Positions 49,801-57,049 of a stretch of DNA of 64,000 bases are shown piece by piece. Origin of the DNA: Heteroruminococcus sp964370005 (GTDB lineage Bacteria; Bacillota; Clostridia; Oscillospirales; Ruminococcaceae); the NCBI GenBank assembly GCA_964370005.1, contig CAYJGR010000002.1, positions 1 to 64,000 on the forward strand, written 5' to 3'. A program made the translations under genes and the position numbers. Positions within the stretch are counted from its first letter, which is position 1; each line of letters starts with the position of its first letter. The notes below the pieces were generated by a model that saw only the letters and a program-made list of their open reading frames with translations, made no database searches and was not told the origin of the DNA.

Positions 49801-51002
49801 GCATATACGGAAGGGGGGTGAGTTTGGGAGGGGGTTCGCCCCGCACTTTGCCACCTCAAATAAAGGGGTTTGCGGCCTTTGCCATAGACAGTACGATTGA
49901 GCTTCATTGGATACTTCCCGAGGATACCCGGCACTACGTGGGCATGGTCATAACCCGAAAGTTAGACAGCGAGCCTCAAACCCCAAATGATGGTGTAAAA
50001 CTGATGATAGATTATAGTCTGACCACTTATACAGATGAAGGGCTTGAGAACGGACGCATGTATTACTACCGTGCCTTTCCCTTCAACAGCAGACGGCAAT
50101 ATCAAACCGATATAACCGATGCGGTGGCAAATGCTCGCCCCAACACATTCCAGCTACCCCAGTTCACAGGGAGTTATGCCGTATCAGGGGATGAGATGAG
50201 CGGGTCGATGGAACTTTACACCAGTGGCAATCTGCTGTTAACACGTGGGAGTTACGATGTGTTTGCGGTGGGTGGTGGCGGTGGAGGTGGCGACACCCGT
50301 GCAACGATGGGCAGAGGAATCATAGGCGGAAGCAGTGGCACAGCGGTCACACGCCTTGGTTGGGACGTCGATTATAACGAGATGTTCAGCGTACAAATCG
50401 GCGCCGGGGTACCGGCCGGTGAGAACCCCCATCTCAGCGGTGGAGACAGCTACATTCAGACCAATAGCGAAGCGAACATTATTATTGCCAAGGGTGCCAC
50501 AGGGGTGGTATTTGAGGATGATACGGCTGTGCTATCCTCAAGCGGAGGAAGCGGTGGTGGCATGGGCGAAGATGCAATGCTCAGAGGATTTAGCTTTGGC
50601 GGATATGGTGGCAGTGATGGCAGTGACGGCCAAGATTCACCCATTGCGGTGGGGCCTTTTACCCCGCTTGCCCCGGGTCATGGCAAGGGTCAGGGAAGCA
50701 CGACCAGAGCCTTTGGAGAACCCGACGGGGTGCTATATGCGGCCGGCGGTGGTGGCGGGGTATATACCAATACTGCATCTGATTTTCCCGACGCCTCGGC
50801 CAGAGGGCTTGGGGGAGAGGGTGGCGGTGGTGATGGTGGTTATTACAGCACCGATCCTGCTACATTCAACGGCGGAGATGGCCTGCCCAACACCGGTAGC
50901 GGTGGTGGTGGCGGGCAAAAGTTAGCGCTCAATTTGGTATCTCCAAGTGGTGGTGGAGGTTCGGGCATTATAATCATCCGTTGGGATAGAAACAACTCAT
51001 AA
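49797..51002 (+). CDS. Fn3/glycine-rich phage adhesin
   Basis: 401-residue protein with a fibronectin-III-like segment (about residues 20-110; FAIDSTIELHWILPEDTRHY) and a glycine-rich C-terminal half (FAVGGGGGGGD, SSGGSGGGMG, GGEGGGGDGGYY, GSGIIIIRW at the end). The Gly-rich part resembles polyglycine-rich receptor-binding tips of phage tail fibres. It should contact the host surface. Coupled to the preceding gene by overlap. Repetitive Gly codons are kept open, implying selection. Confidence 0.7.
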   Translation: MSIYGRGVSLGGGSPRTLPPQIKGFAAFAIDSTIELHWILPEDTRHYVGMVITRKLDSEPQTPNDGVKLMIDYSLTTYTDEGLENGRMYYYRAFPFNSRRQYQTDITDAVANARPNTFQLPQFTGSYAVSGDEMSGSMELYTSGNLLLTRGSYDVFAVGGGGGGGDTRATMGRGIIGGSSGTAVTRLGWDVDYNEMFSVQIGAGVPAGENPHLSGGDSYIQTNSEANIIIAKGATGVVFEDDTAVLSSSGGSGGGMGEDAMLRGFSFGGYGGSDGSDGQDSPIAVGPFTPLAPGHGKGQGSTTRAFGEPDGVLYAAGGGGGVYTNTASDFPDASARGLGGEGGGGDGGYYSTDPATFNGGDGLPNTGSGGGGGQKLALNLVSPSGGGGSGIIIIRWDRNNS

Positions 51003-51016
51003 GAGGGAGGCAAAAC

Positions 51017-51325
51017 ATGAGAAAGGCAGTAATACATCTGGACGAGGGGACAAAGAAACAAGGAACCGTTGTAAACATTATTGAATACAATGAGGTGAGC
51101 GGAGTTGCGCTACATCTTGCGCACAACCATGTGATATGGGACTGCACAAGATATGAGGTTAATATGGGCGATAGATGGATAGATGGTGTGTTTTACAGGG
51201 AAAACGAGCCCATATCGCCACAAAAAACTACCGCTGATGAGATAACACAGTTGCGCTTAGAGCTGGCACTTATAAACAGCGCTGTTATAAATCTTATGGA
51301 TATCGGTGTGGGAGGTGATGCTTGA
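51017..51325 (+). CDS. Small phage protein, unknown
   Basis: 102-residue protein with a beta-rich first half (VVNIIEYNEVSGVALHLAHNH, NMGDRWIDGVFYREN) and a helical C terminus (TADEITQLRLELALINSAVI). Similar small proteins lie before XkdX-like genes in many Firmicute phages. GAGGGAGG is upstream; its stop overlaps the next start (TGATG). Confidence 0.55.
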   Translation: MRKAVIHLDEGTKKQGTVVNIIEYNEVSGVALHLAHNHVIWDCTRYEVNMGDRWIDGVFYRENEPISPQKTTADEITQLRLELALINSAVINLMDIGVGGDA

Positions 51326-51477
51326 TGTTTGAGTATCTGCTACACTGCATGAGAAACAAGCTTATCACCGCATCACAGCTTGAGAAATATGTTCCCAAGT
51401 TTATAACGACTTCTCAGTTTGAGGAAATTTTGGCCATCACAGGGGAAGATGTGCAATCACAGCGATTGCAGTTGTAG
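51325..51477 (+). CDS. XkdX-like 50-residue protein
   Basis: A 50-residue gene: MFEYLLHCMRNKLITASQLE at the start, then FITTSQFEEILAITGEDVQ. The ending (ITxxQFxEITGED pattern) is that of the XkdX family of small phage proteins found between fibre and holin genes. GGAGGTG (51311-51317) is well placed and the start overlaps the upstream stop. Function of the family is unknown. Confidence 0.7.
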   Translation: MFEYLLHCMRNKLITASQLEKYVPKFITTSQFEEILAITGEDVQSQRLQL

Positions 51478-51542
51478 CCGCAGACAAATGGCGGCCGACG
51501 GTCTGCATCTCCCACGGTGATGCGGCAGAGAGGAGACTCAAA

Positions 51543-52013
51543 ATGGGAAAACAAGAAATAGGGGCATATAGAAACTTGCTGGTTGGTGCTTTTACGATGA
51601 CCACAGCCTGGCTTGGAAACTTGGCAATTCCTGTTTATGTTCTTGTGGGACTTAATATTGTTGATTATATCACGGGTTTGGTGGCTGCACCCTATCGGGG
51701 GCAGGAGCGCCAAAGCAGCAGGGGATTTAGCGGAATACTCAAAAAGATATGCATGTGGCTTTTGGTGGGCATAGGTAGTGCCATGGATTGGTTACTCGGC
51801 TATGCGTGCCAAAACCTCGGCCTTCAAATTCCGCTGAGTAACATTGTGGCCATCGCTGTGTCGGTGTGGCTTTTGTGCAATGAGATGATTTCTATTTTAG
51901 AAAATATAGATGATATAGGCGTGGATTTACCTCCCTTTTTAAAGCCACTTGTGGTGTGGCTAAGGGAAACAACCGGCAAATACGGACAAAAAAATTTAGA
52001 CGAGGAGGCATAA
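51543..52013 (+). CDS. Phage holin (family 4 / toxin-secretion type)
   Basis: 156-residue membrane protein with about three hydrophobic segments (near 25-45, 75-95 and 98-120) and the family stretches YVLVGLNIVDYITGLVAA and SSRGFSGILKKICMWLLVGIG-like sequence. It makes membrane lesions to release lysis enzymes or particles. It directly precedes the amidase gene (1 base apart). GAGAGGAG upstream of the ATG. Confidence 0.88.
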   Translation: MGKQEIGAYRNLLVGAFTMTTAWLGNLAIPVYVLVGLNIVDYITGLVAAPYRGQERQSSRGFSGILKKICMWLLVGIGSAMDWLLGYACQNLGLQIPLSNIVAIAVSVWLLCNEMISILENIDDIGVDLPPFLKPLVVWLRETTGKYGQKNLDEEA

Positions 52014-52014
52014 G

Positions 52015-52980
52015 ATGTCTTCAAAAGTTTTCGCATCGGACAGTTGGAATTTACCGCCGACTACCGAAGTTGTCGATGTAAGGGGCAATCGAATGACATT
52101 TGCTCAGCTACGTGCAAATCATGAAAATGGTGTGTATGAGAACTGGGAACAAGAGATGTGGCAGGGGGACGAAAAAATAATTTCGGACAAAAACACACAG
52201 ACAATTATGGAGGACGATGGAATAATGGAACAAAACAAGCCTACCGTGTGGATAGACCCGGGCCACGGCGGAAAAGATCCGGGAGCGGTCTCGCCCGAGG
52301 GGCGCACCGAGAAGGATGATAACCTGGTATTTGCGGGGGTATTGGCGGCGGAGTTTATACGCCAAGGTTTTGCGGTGGTGCAAACCCGCACAGATGATAG
52401 TACGGTATCGCTTTCCCAGCGCACACAGATAGAGAACAAAAACGATTGTGCTCTTGCAATATCTGCTCACCGCAACGGTGCGGTAAGCACCGATGCAAAC
52501 GGCGTAGAAATATGGGTGCATTCGGGTGCGGGCAAGGCGATATGCGACTGGGCAGGAGATATGATACAGGGCTTTGCGGCACTTGGATTTAGAGTGCGAG
52601 GCGGCAACTATGCCCCGGGTGTAAACCGAGGGTACAGAAGCGATCCTGCAAAGAATTACTGGATCAATTCCCAAACAAAATCCCCCAGCATGCTTCTTGA
52701 ACTTGGTTTCATGGGCAATGAGGGTGATAATATGATATTTGATCAAAATCTAAACCAGATGGCACAAGCTGTGGTAAAGAGCAGCTGCGAGTATCTTGGC
52801 AGGCCTTACAATCAGCCTGATTATCAAGAGCCCGACGAGTTTGAGCCCGATGAGCTTGACGATGATGATCGTGAGTATGAGCAGGAAGTGGCACAGCTCA
52901 AAGAGCTGTTGCAGCGCTTTGAAAAGCAAAGGGAAGAACTACTAAACCTGCTTGATCAGATGAAAGCACTACTCGGTTAA
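52015..52980 (+). CDS. N-acetylmuramoyl-L-alanine amidase (endolysin)
   Basis: 321-residue Amidase_3 enzyme that cuts the stem peptide off peptidoglycan. Zinc-site motifs: WIDPGHGGKDPGA (H84), the Glu in the next helix, SAHRNG, and LLELGFMGN with the catalytic Glu. It has an unusual extra N-terminal segment (1-70) before the catalytic domain and an acidic C-terminal coiled coil (270-321). An internal ATG (52225, residue 71) with TGGAGGA 11 bases upstream could give a shorter form. It follows the holin as a lysis pair. Confidence 0.9.
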   Translation: MSSKVFASDSWNLPPTTEVVDVRGNRMTFAQLRANHENGVYENWEQEMWQGDEKIISDKNTQTIMEDDGIMEQNKPTVWIDPGHGGKDPGAVSPEGRTEKDDNLVFAGVLAAEFIRQGFAVVQTRTDDSTVSLSQRTQIENKNDCALAISAHRNGAVSTDANGVEIWVHSGAGKAICDWAGDMIQGFAALGFRVRGGNYAPGVNRGYRSDPAKNYWINSQTKSPSMLLELGFMGNEGDNMIFDQNLNQMAQAVVKSSCEYLGRPYNQPDYQEPDEFEPDELDDDDREYEQEVAQLKELLQRFEKQREELLNLLDQMKALLG

Positions 52981-52996
52981 AAGAAGTAGGTATACG

Positions 52997-53022
52997 GGCC
53001 GTGGTCATTTATGACCACGGCC
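52997..53022 (+). terminator. Strong hairpin between amidase and last phage gene
   Basis: GGCCGTGGTCAT (52997-53008) is the exact complement of ATGACCACGGCC (53011-53022). The following TAATTTAT is a poor T run, so it may reduce rather than stop transcription, or mark an mRNA processing point. Confidence 0.6.
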
Positions 53023-53052
53023 TAATTTATGGGGAAAAGGAGCGGATAACCG

Positions 53053-53916
53053 ATGGCCAAAACATGGAGAGAAGTCGAAAATGAGAAGATGCAGTCTTAC
53101 TACAACAGTACACAGTCCACCCCCACAACAAGCACCGGTAGCACGAGCAGTAGCACAAAAAGCAGCAGTAGTAGTGGTGCTACCCAGATAAGCCCGGGGG
53201 TATATTCTTCCAACGACCTACCGGAGAAGGGTGAAGTGGGGTATTACTACACAGGGTCAAGGAGTTCGAGTAGCTCAAGCAGTTCGAGCAGTTCCTCGTC
53301 ACAGGCGGCGGCACAAAAGGCGGCCGAAGAGGCCAGAATTGCCGCCGAGAAAGCTGCCCAAGAGGAGGCGGCACGCAAGGCACAGACCGAGCTTGTCAAT
53401 CAAAGTTACAACGATATAGTCAGGGAGGCCTATGCCGACTACCGCCGAAATAAAGCTGAGTTTGCTCAACAGACGGCGGGGGTATCGGCCGGTGCCGCCG
53501 ACATGCTTTTTACTGACAACGACAGGCTGTATCAAAGCTCACTTTTGCAGGCCGAGCAGGAGCGATTGCAGGCCATAGCCGATATTGAATCTCAGCTTGA
53601 CGGCACGGGGAGTGTGGGCCTTGTGGATTTGGCCGACAGGGTGAATGCATCTCAGATTGCACTGGAGCAGGCCCTGTCATCGGGCGTGGCCATATCCCCC
53701 GACACAAGGGAGGTGCCCCCCTCACTGCGTCTACCCGAGGTGGGAGCGGAGGACTATGAACCCAAAGCCACCTCCAACGGGGTGTCGCTCATAGAGGGTT
53801 GGTATGGCACTATGGATGACCAAGGGTTTTCCGAGATGGTGCGCCAAGCCCTACAGAGGGGGCTTATCACGTCGGAGGATTATCAGGCATGGCAAAACCA
53901 AAGTCGAGAGGGGTAG
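53053..53916 (+). CDS. Ser-rich coiled-coil phage protein
   Basis: 287-residue protein: a short basic N terminus, a Ser/Thr-rich region (about 18-85 with long Ser runs), an Ala/Glu coiled coil (about 86-135; AAEEARIAAEKAAQEEAARK) and a C-terminal domain ending MVRQALQRGLITSEDYQAWQ. I do not recognise it. As the last gene of the cluster it could be an internal or ejected virion protein of a short-tailed phage. AAAAGGAGC lies upstream of the ATG. Confidence 0.5.
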   Translation: MAKTWREVENEKMQSYYNSTQSTPTTSTGSTSSSTKSSSSSGATQISPGVYSSNDLPEKGEVGYYYTGSRSSSSSSSSSSSSSQAAAQKAAEEARIAAEKAAQEEAARKAQTELVNQSYNDIVREAYADYRRNKAEFAQQTAGVSAGAADMLFTDNDRLYQSSLLQAEQERLQAIADIESQLDGTGSVGLVDLADRVNASQIALEQALSSGVAISPDTREVPPSLRLPEVGAEDYEPKATSNGVSLIEGWYGTMDDQGFSEMVRQALQRGLITSEDYQAWQNQSREG

Positions 53917-53924
53917 AGCACATA

Positions 53925-53960
53925 AAAAATGGGCTGTCGAATTTTCGACAGCCCATTTTT
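53925..53960. terminator. Bidirectional terminator ending the phage cluster
   Basis: AAAAATGGGCTGTCGAA (53925-53941) pairs perfectly with TTCGACAGCCCATTTTT (53944-53960). It separates the phage genes from convergent folT. Confidence 0.93.
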
Positions 53961-53975
53961 GGTGCGTTTTACAGC

Positions 53976-54503
53976 TCACGCAAGCGTATGAGATTTGAGA
54001 AGACCACGCTGTCCCAAAGCCCTGAGTATACTAAAAAGCATCCAGGACAAAAGAGGGGTGAGAACGAGCTTAAAGGGGAGTTTTACAAGGAGAATACCCC
54101 AGAAAGCTTGACCAAAAAACACTGACAGCCAGACCGAGTTCAGCAAAAGATTTATGCCTATGGATATTATAATCTCAGTAAGTAGCACTCGCTTATAGGA
54201 CAATTCTTTTTGGTGTAACATACCGCCGTAAACGGCACCCCGCAGTGCGGCCGACAGGGTAAAACCGGGGAAGTAGGCCACCCCGGCCGAATTTATGAGC
54301 ATACCAAGCATATCGCCGGCCACAGCAGCGATCGCACCCCACACAGGGCCGAGTAGCACAGCACAGAGTGAGGTAGCGATAAATTGCAGGCTAATGCGTT
54401 CGATACCGAAGAGCAGTACCGAGAAGAAGCGGGTAAAAATGATGTCGAGTGCCACAAAGATAGAGGCGGTGACAAGGCATTTAAGATGGTTTTTAGACTT
54501 CAT
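53976..54503 (-). CDS. folT: Folate ECF transporter S component
   Basis: 175-residue membrane protein with about five to six hydrophobic segments. RISLQFIATSLCAVLLGP and GMLINSAGVAYFPGFTLSAA match folate-type S components of ECF transporters. The start at 54503 (MKSKNHLK) has AAAGGA 8 bases upstream and lies 5 bases after the upstream gene, so the two are cotranscribed. The energising module is elsewhere. Confidence 0.88.
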   Translation of the reverse strand: MKSKNHLKCLVTASIFVALDIIFTRFFSVLLFGIERISLQFIATSLCAVLLGPVWGAIAAVAGDMLGMLINSAGVAYFPGFTLSAALRGAVYGGMLHQKELSYKRVLLTEIIISIGINLLLNSVWLSVFFGQAFWGILLVKLPFKLVLTPLLSWMLFSILRALGQRGLLKSHTLA

Positions 54504-54507
54504 GTTG

Positions 54508-55632
54508 TTATTCCTTTGCGATGGGGGGAGAAGTTTTTGTTTCACGGAGCTCGAGGGCTTCGTCTATGAGTTGGCGCACGACCGATAGCACGGGGATACT
54601 CACCACCATACCCACAATGCCACCGAGCCCACCGCCGATTGTGACACCCAACAGCACCCACAATGCCGGCAGACCCACCGAAGTACCCACCACACGGGGA
54701 TAAATAAGGTTGGATTCGAGCTGTTGTAATACGATGATAAACACCACAAACCAAACGGCATCCATAGGGTTTACAAGGAGCAAAATGAGGACACATGGTA
54801 TGGTGCCCAAAATGGGACCCACGATGGGTATAAGGCTGGTGGTAGCGATGATAACACTGATAAGCGGTGCATAAGCAAACCCGAATATACTCATGCCGAT
54901 AAAGCACAAAACACCTATTATAAGCGACTCGATACACTGTCCTCCCACAAAGCTTGAAAATGAGCGATGTGTCAAAGAGAGGATGTGTAGCACCTCTTTA
55001 GAGATTTTTTCGGGCAAAAAGCGAACAATTATGCGGCGGGATTTATCGGCCATACCCTGTTTTTCCACAAGGATATATATGGAGACCATAAACCCCAAAA
55101 ATGTATCGACTATCCCACCTGCAAAGCCTGTGGCAGCACCCAAGATGCCCATGGCGAGCGTTTCGAGCAGTGCGGGAATTTGGCTATAAATATTTTGCGC
55201 CTGTTCGAGCAGGAATGTTTCAAGCCAAGCTATATCGAGCAGAGGTAACAGCCAGTTTGTTAATTCCATAAAGTTTTGGTAGTAGCCCTCAACATTTACG
55301 GCAAAAAGCTGCAAGCTATCGGCCAGTTGCGGAAGTACAAAAACAAGAAGACCTGCTATCAGACCAAAGAAAAGCAGATAGACGCTTACGATGGCCAATG
55401 AATTACCCAGTTTTTTATAGCGAGCAAATATCCCCTTACAAAAAAGCGGATGTATGGCAGTCAAAATCAGATTGAGCACAAAGGCCAACACTCCACCGAT
55501 TATTGCAGGGCGAAATATTGCAATGAGTGTCCCTGTTGCAGACATGACGTCATCCCATCTCAGCATAAACATATAAAAAAGAATGGCAAGACAGGCACAA
55601 AGAAGGGTGAGAGAAAATGTCTTTTTATTCAT
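54508..55632 (-). CDS. AI-2E family transporter
   Basis: 374-residue membrane permease of the AI-2E (PF01594-type) family, with about eight hydrophobic segments, GGVLAFVLNLILTAIHPLF near the N terminus and SLIPIVGPILGTIPCVLILL then PRVVGTSVGLPALWVLLGV near the C terminus. The family includes a reported autoinducer-2 exporter and Na+/H+ antiporters, so the substrate is uncertain. The ATG at 55632 has GAGGTG upstream. Confidence 0.88.
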   Translation of the reverse strand: MNKKTFSLTLLCACLAILFYMFMLRWDDVMSATGTLIAIFRPAIIGGVLAFVLNLILTAIHPLFCKGIFARYKKLGNSLAIVSVYLLFFGLIAGLLVFVLPQLADSLQLFAVNVEGYYQNFMELTNWLLPLLDIAWLETFLLEQAQNIYSQIPALLETLAMGILGAATGFAGGIVDTFLGFMVSIYILVEKQGMADKSRRIIVRFLPEKISKEVLHILSLTHRSFSSFVGGQCIESLIIGVLCFIGMSIFGFAYAPLISVIIATTSLIPIVGPILGTIPCVLILLLVNPMDAVWFVVFIIVLQQLESNLIYPRVVGTSVGLPALWVLLGVTIGGGLGGIVGMVVSIPVLSVVRQLIDEALELRETKTSPPIAKE

Positions 55633-55719
55633 GATAGTCACCTCGGTTGAGAGAACATAGAGGGGGGGCGGGGATTTGCAGATGAAATTCCCGCCCCCAA
55701 AAGTACAGCCACTATAGGC

Positions 55720-56265
55720 TTACTTAAAGTGCCTGTCCAGCATACCTTGGAAGCCGCAGCCGTGGCGTGCCTCGTCCTTGGCCATCTCGTGAACGGTGTC
55801 ATGGATGGCATCGAGACCGAGTTCCTTGGCACGGGCGGCCAATTTCTTTTTGCCCTCACATGCGCCATATTCAGCGGCGACACGCAGTTCCAAATTCTTT
55901 TTGGTGTCGGCGGTTACCACTTCGCCCAAGAGCTCTGCAAATTTAGCGGCATGTTCGGCCTCTTCATATGCGGCTTTTTCGTAGTACATACCGATTTCGG
56001 GGTAGCCCTCGCGGAAAGCTTGGCGGGACATGGCAAGATACATACCGACCTCGGTGCATTCGCCGGTGAAGTTCATGCGAAGCCCTTCGATGATTTCAGC
56101 ATCCACACCCTCGGCCACGCCCACACGGTGCTCATCGGCCCAAGAGATCGAGCTGGTGTCCTGCTCGACAAACTTTTCGCTGGGGGCTTTACACTGGGGG
56201 CAGATCGAGGGGCGCACCCCGCCCTCATACATATAACCGCAGATACTACATACATACTTTTTCAT
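55720..56265 (-). CDS. Reverse-type rubrerythrin
   Basis: 181-residue peroxide-detoxifying protein with an N-terminal rubredoxin domain (CSICGYMYEGG, CPQCKAPSEKF; four Fe ligands) and a C-terminal di-iron four-helix domain (EAAYEEAEHAAKFAEL, AKDEARHGCGF). The rubredoxin-first order is that of clostridial reverse rubrerythrins that reduce H2O2 and O2. The start at 56265 (MKKYVC) has GGAG upstream. An inverted repeat GTGAT-N2-ATCAC is in the upstream gap (56408-56419). Confidence 0.92.
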   Translation of the reverse strand: MKKYVCSICGYMYEGGVRPSICPQCKAPSEKFVEQDTSSISWADEHRVGVAEGVDAEIIEGLRMNFTGECTEVGMYLAMSRQAFREGYPEIGMYYEKAAYEEAEHAAKFAELLGEVVTADTKKNLELRVAAEYGACEGKKKLAARAKELGLDAIHDTVHEMAKDEARHGCGFQGMLDRHFK

Positions 56266-56496
56266 AGATATTAAAACTCCTTTCAAAATAAAAATACAAC
56301 TTCATTACAAGATAAGAATAGCACAAAAAATCGATATAATTCAAGGGGTAAGCATATAAATGTTTTTTTATTAGCTTCGCAAATAAATAATACGTAGCAT
56401 AATTTATGTGATTGATCACGTATATTTTCTGTATATAGCATAATAATATGGCTGTAACGCCATGTCGTTGCAAATTATAATATGGAGGAAATTCTA

Positions 56497-56652
56497 ATGA
56501 ATAACAAGAAGAATAATGATGCGACCGGCAATGTGATGGATATGAACGATACCAAAACCCAAAACAGCAACAGCACCCAAAAAGACAAGAGCACTACAAA
56601 CAAAAAAGATGGTTCCACACAGAACAAAGCCGACAGCAACAACTGCAGATAA
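56497..56652 (+). CDS. 51-residue Asn/Lys-rich small protein
   Basis: A small gene with a strong ribosome site (TATGGAGGA, 56481-56489). Protein begins MNNKKNNDATGNVMDMNDTK and continues with repeated Asn, Lys, Ser, Thr and Gln, ending NNCR. It is highly hydrophilic with a single terminal cysteine and no hydrophobic residues beyond Met/Val. It resembles in composition small spore coat or gamma-type acid-soluble spore proteins, but I cannot assign it. A perfect hairpin terminator follows. Confidence 0.65.
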   Translation: MNNKKNNDATGNVMDMNDTKTQNSNSTQKDKSTTNKKDGSTQNKADSNNCR

Positions 56653-56677
56653 GCGTATTGTCACAGCACAACAATAA

Positions 56678-56713
56678 GGCCGATGCATATATGCATCGGC
56701 CAATTTGTTTTTT
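56678..56713. terminator. Perfect-palindrome terminator
   Basis: GGCCGATGCATATATGCATC then GGCC: a perfect 24-base palindrome (56678-56701), followed by AATTTGTTTTTT. Serves the small Asn-rich gene and, in reverse, rpmE. Confidence 0.88.
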
Positions 56714-56714
56714 G

Positions 56715-56912
56715 TTAGCGGCTGAAACGCTTGTTGAAACGGTCAACACGTCCGCCTGTATCGACTAACTTCTGTCTACCGGTAAAAAACGGGTGACACT
56801 TAGAACAAATTTCCACACGGATGTCAGGTCTTGTGGAACGTGTCTCGATTTTCTCGCCACAAGCACACTTTATGGTTGTCGAAACATAGTTGGGATGAAT
56901 TCCTTCTTTCAT
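56715..56912 (-). CDS. rpmE: Ribosomal protein L31
   Basis: 65-residue large-subunit ribosomal protein. MKEGIHPNYVSTTIKCACGE starts the protein; the zinc ligands are in CAC and CSKCHPF, so it is the zinc-binding (C+) type of L31. HPFFTGRQKLVDTGGRVDRF is the family's C-terminal part. GAGGTG precedes the ATG. Confidence 0.97.
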   Translation of the reverse strand: MKEGIHPNYVSTTIKCACGEKIETRSTRPDIRVEICSKCHPFFTGRQKLVDTGGRVDRFNKRFSR

Positions 56913-57049
56913 TGCATCTCACCTCTTTCAAGTCCCAATCGTTACTGACACATGATAACACAAAGTAAAAAATAATTCAAGTGTTTAATCGCTTTTTTTC
57001 GCAGGAAGTTTTTTTAGGTTGATTTTGGCAAAGTTTTATGGCTTTTTGC

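Noticed and set aside
53053..53300. Serine-codon repeats as a CRISPR or tandem DNA repeat
   Set aside because: The AGC/AGT/TCG triplets simply encode a low-complexity Ser region; there are no regular repeats with spacers. No CRISPR array was found anywhere in the window.
39283..53916. Tailocin or contractile injection system
   Set aside because: There is no tail sheath, tube or baseplate gene, while terminase, portal and coat genes are present.
36685..53960. Ordinary intact prophage
   Set aside because: No integrase, repressor, replication genes or att-like repeats were seen, and cinA, DUF1653 and three host-type genes are interspersed.
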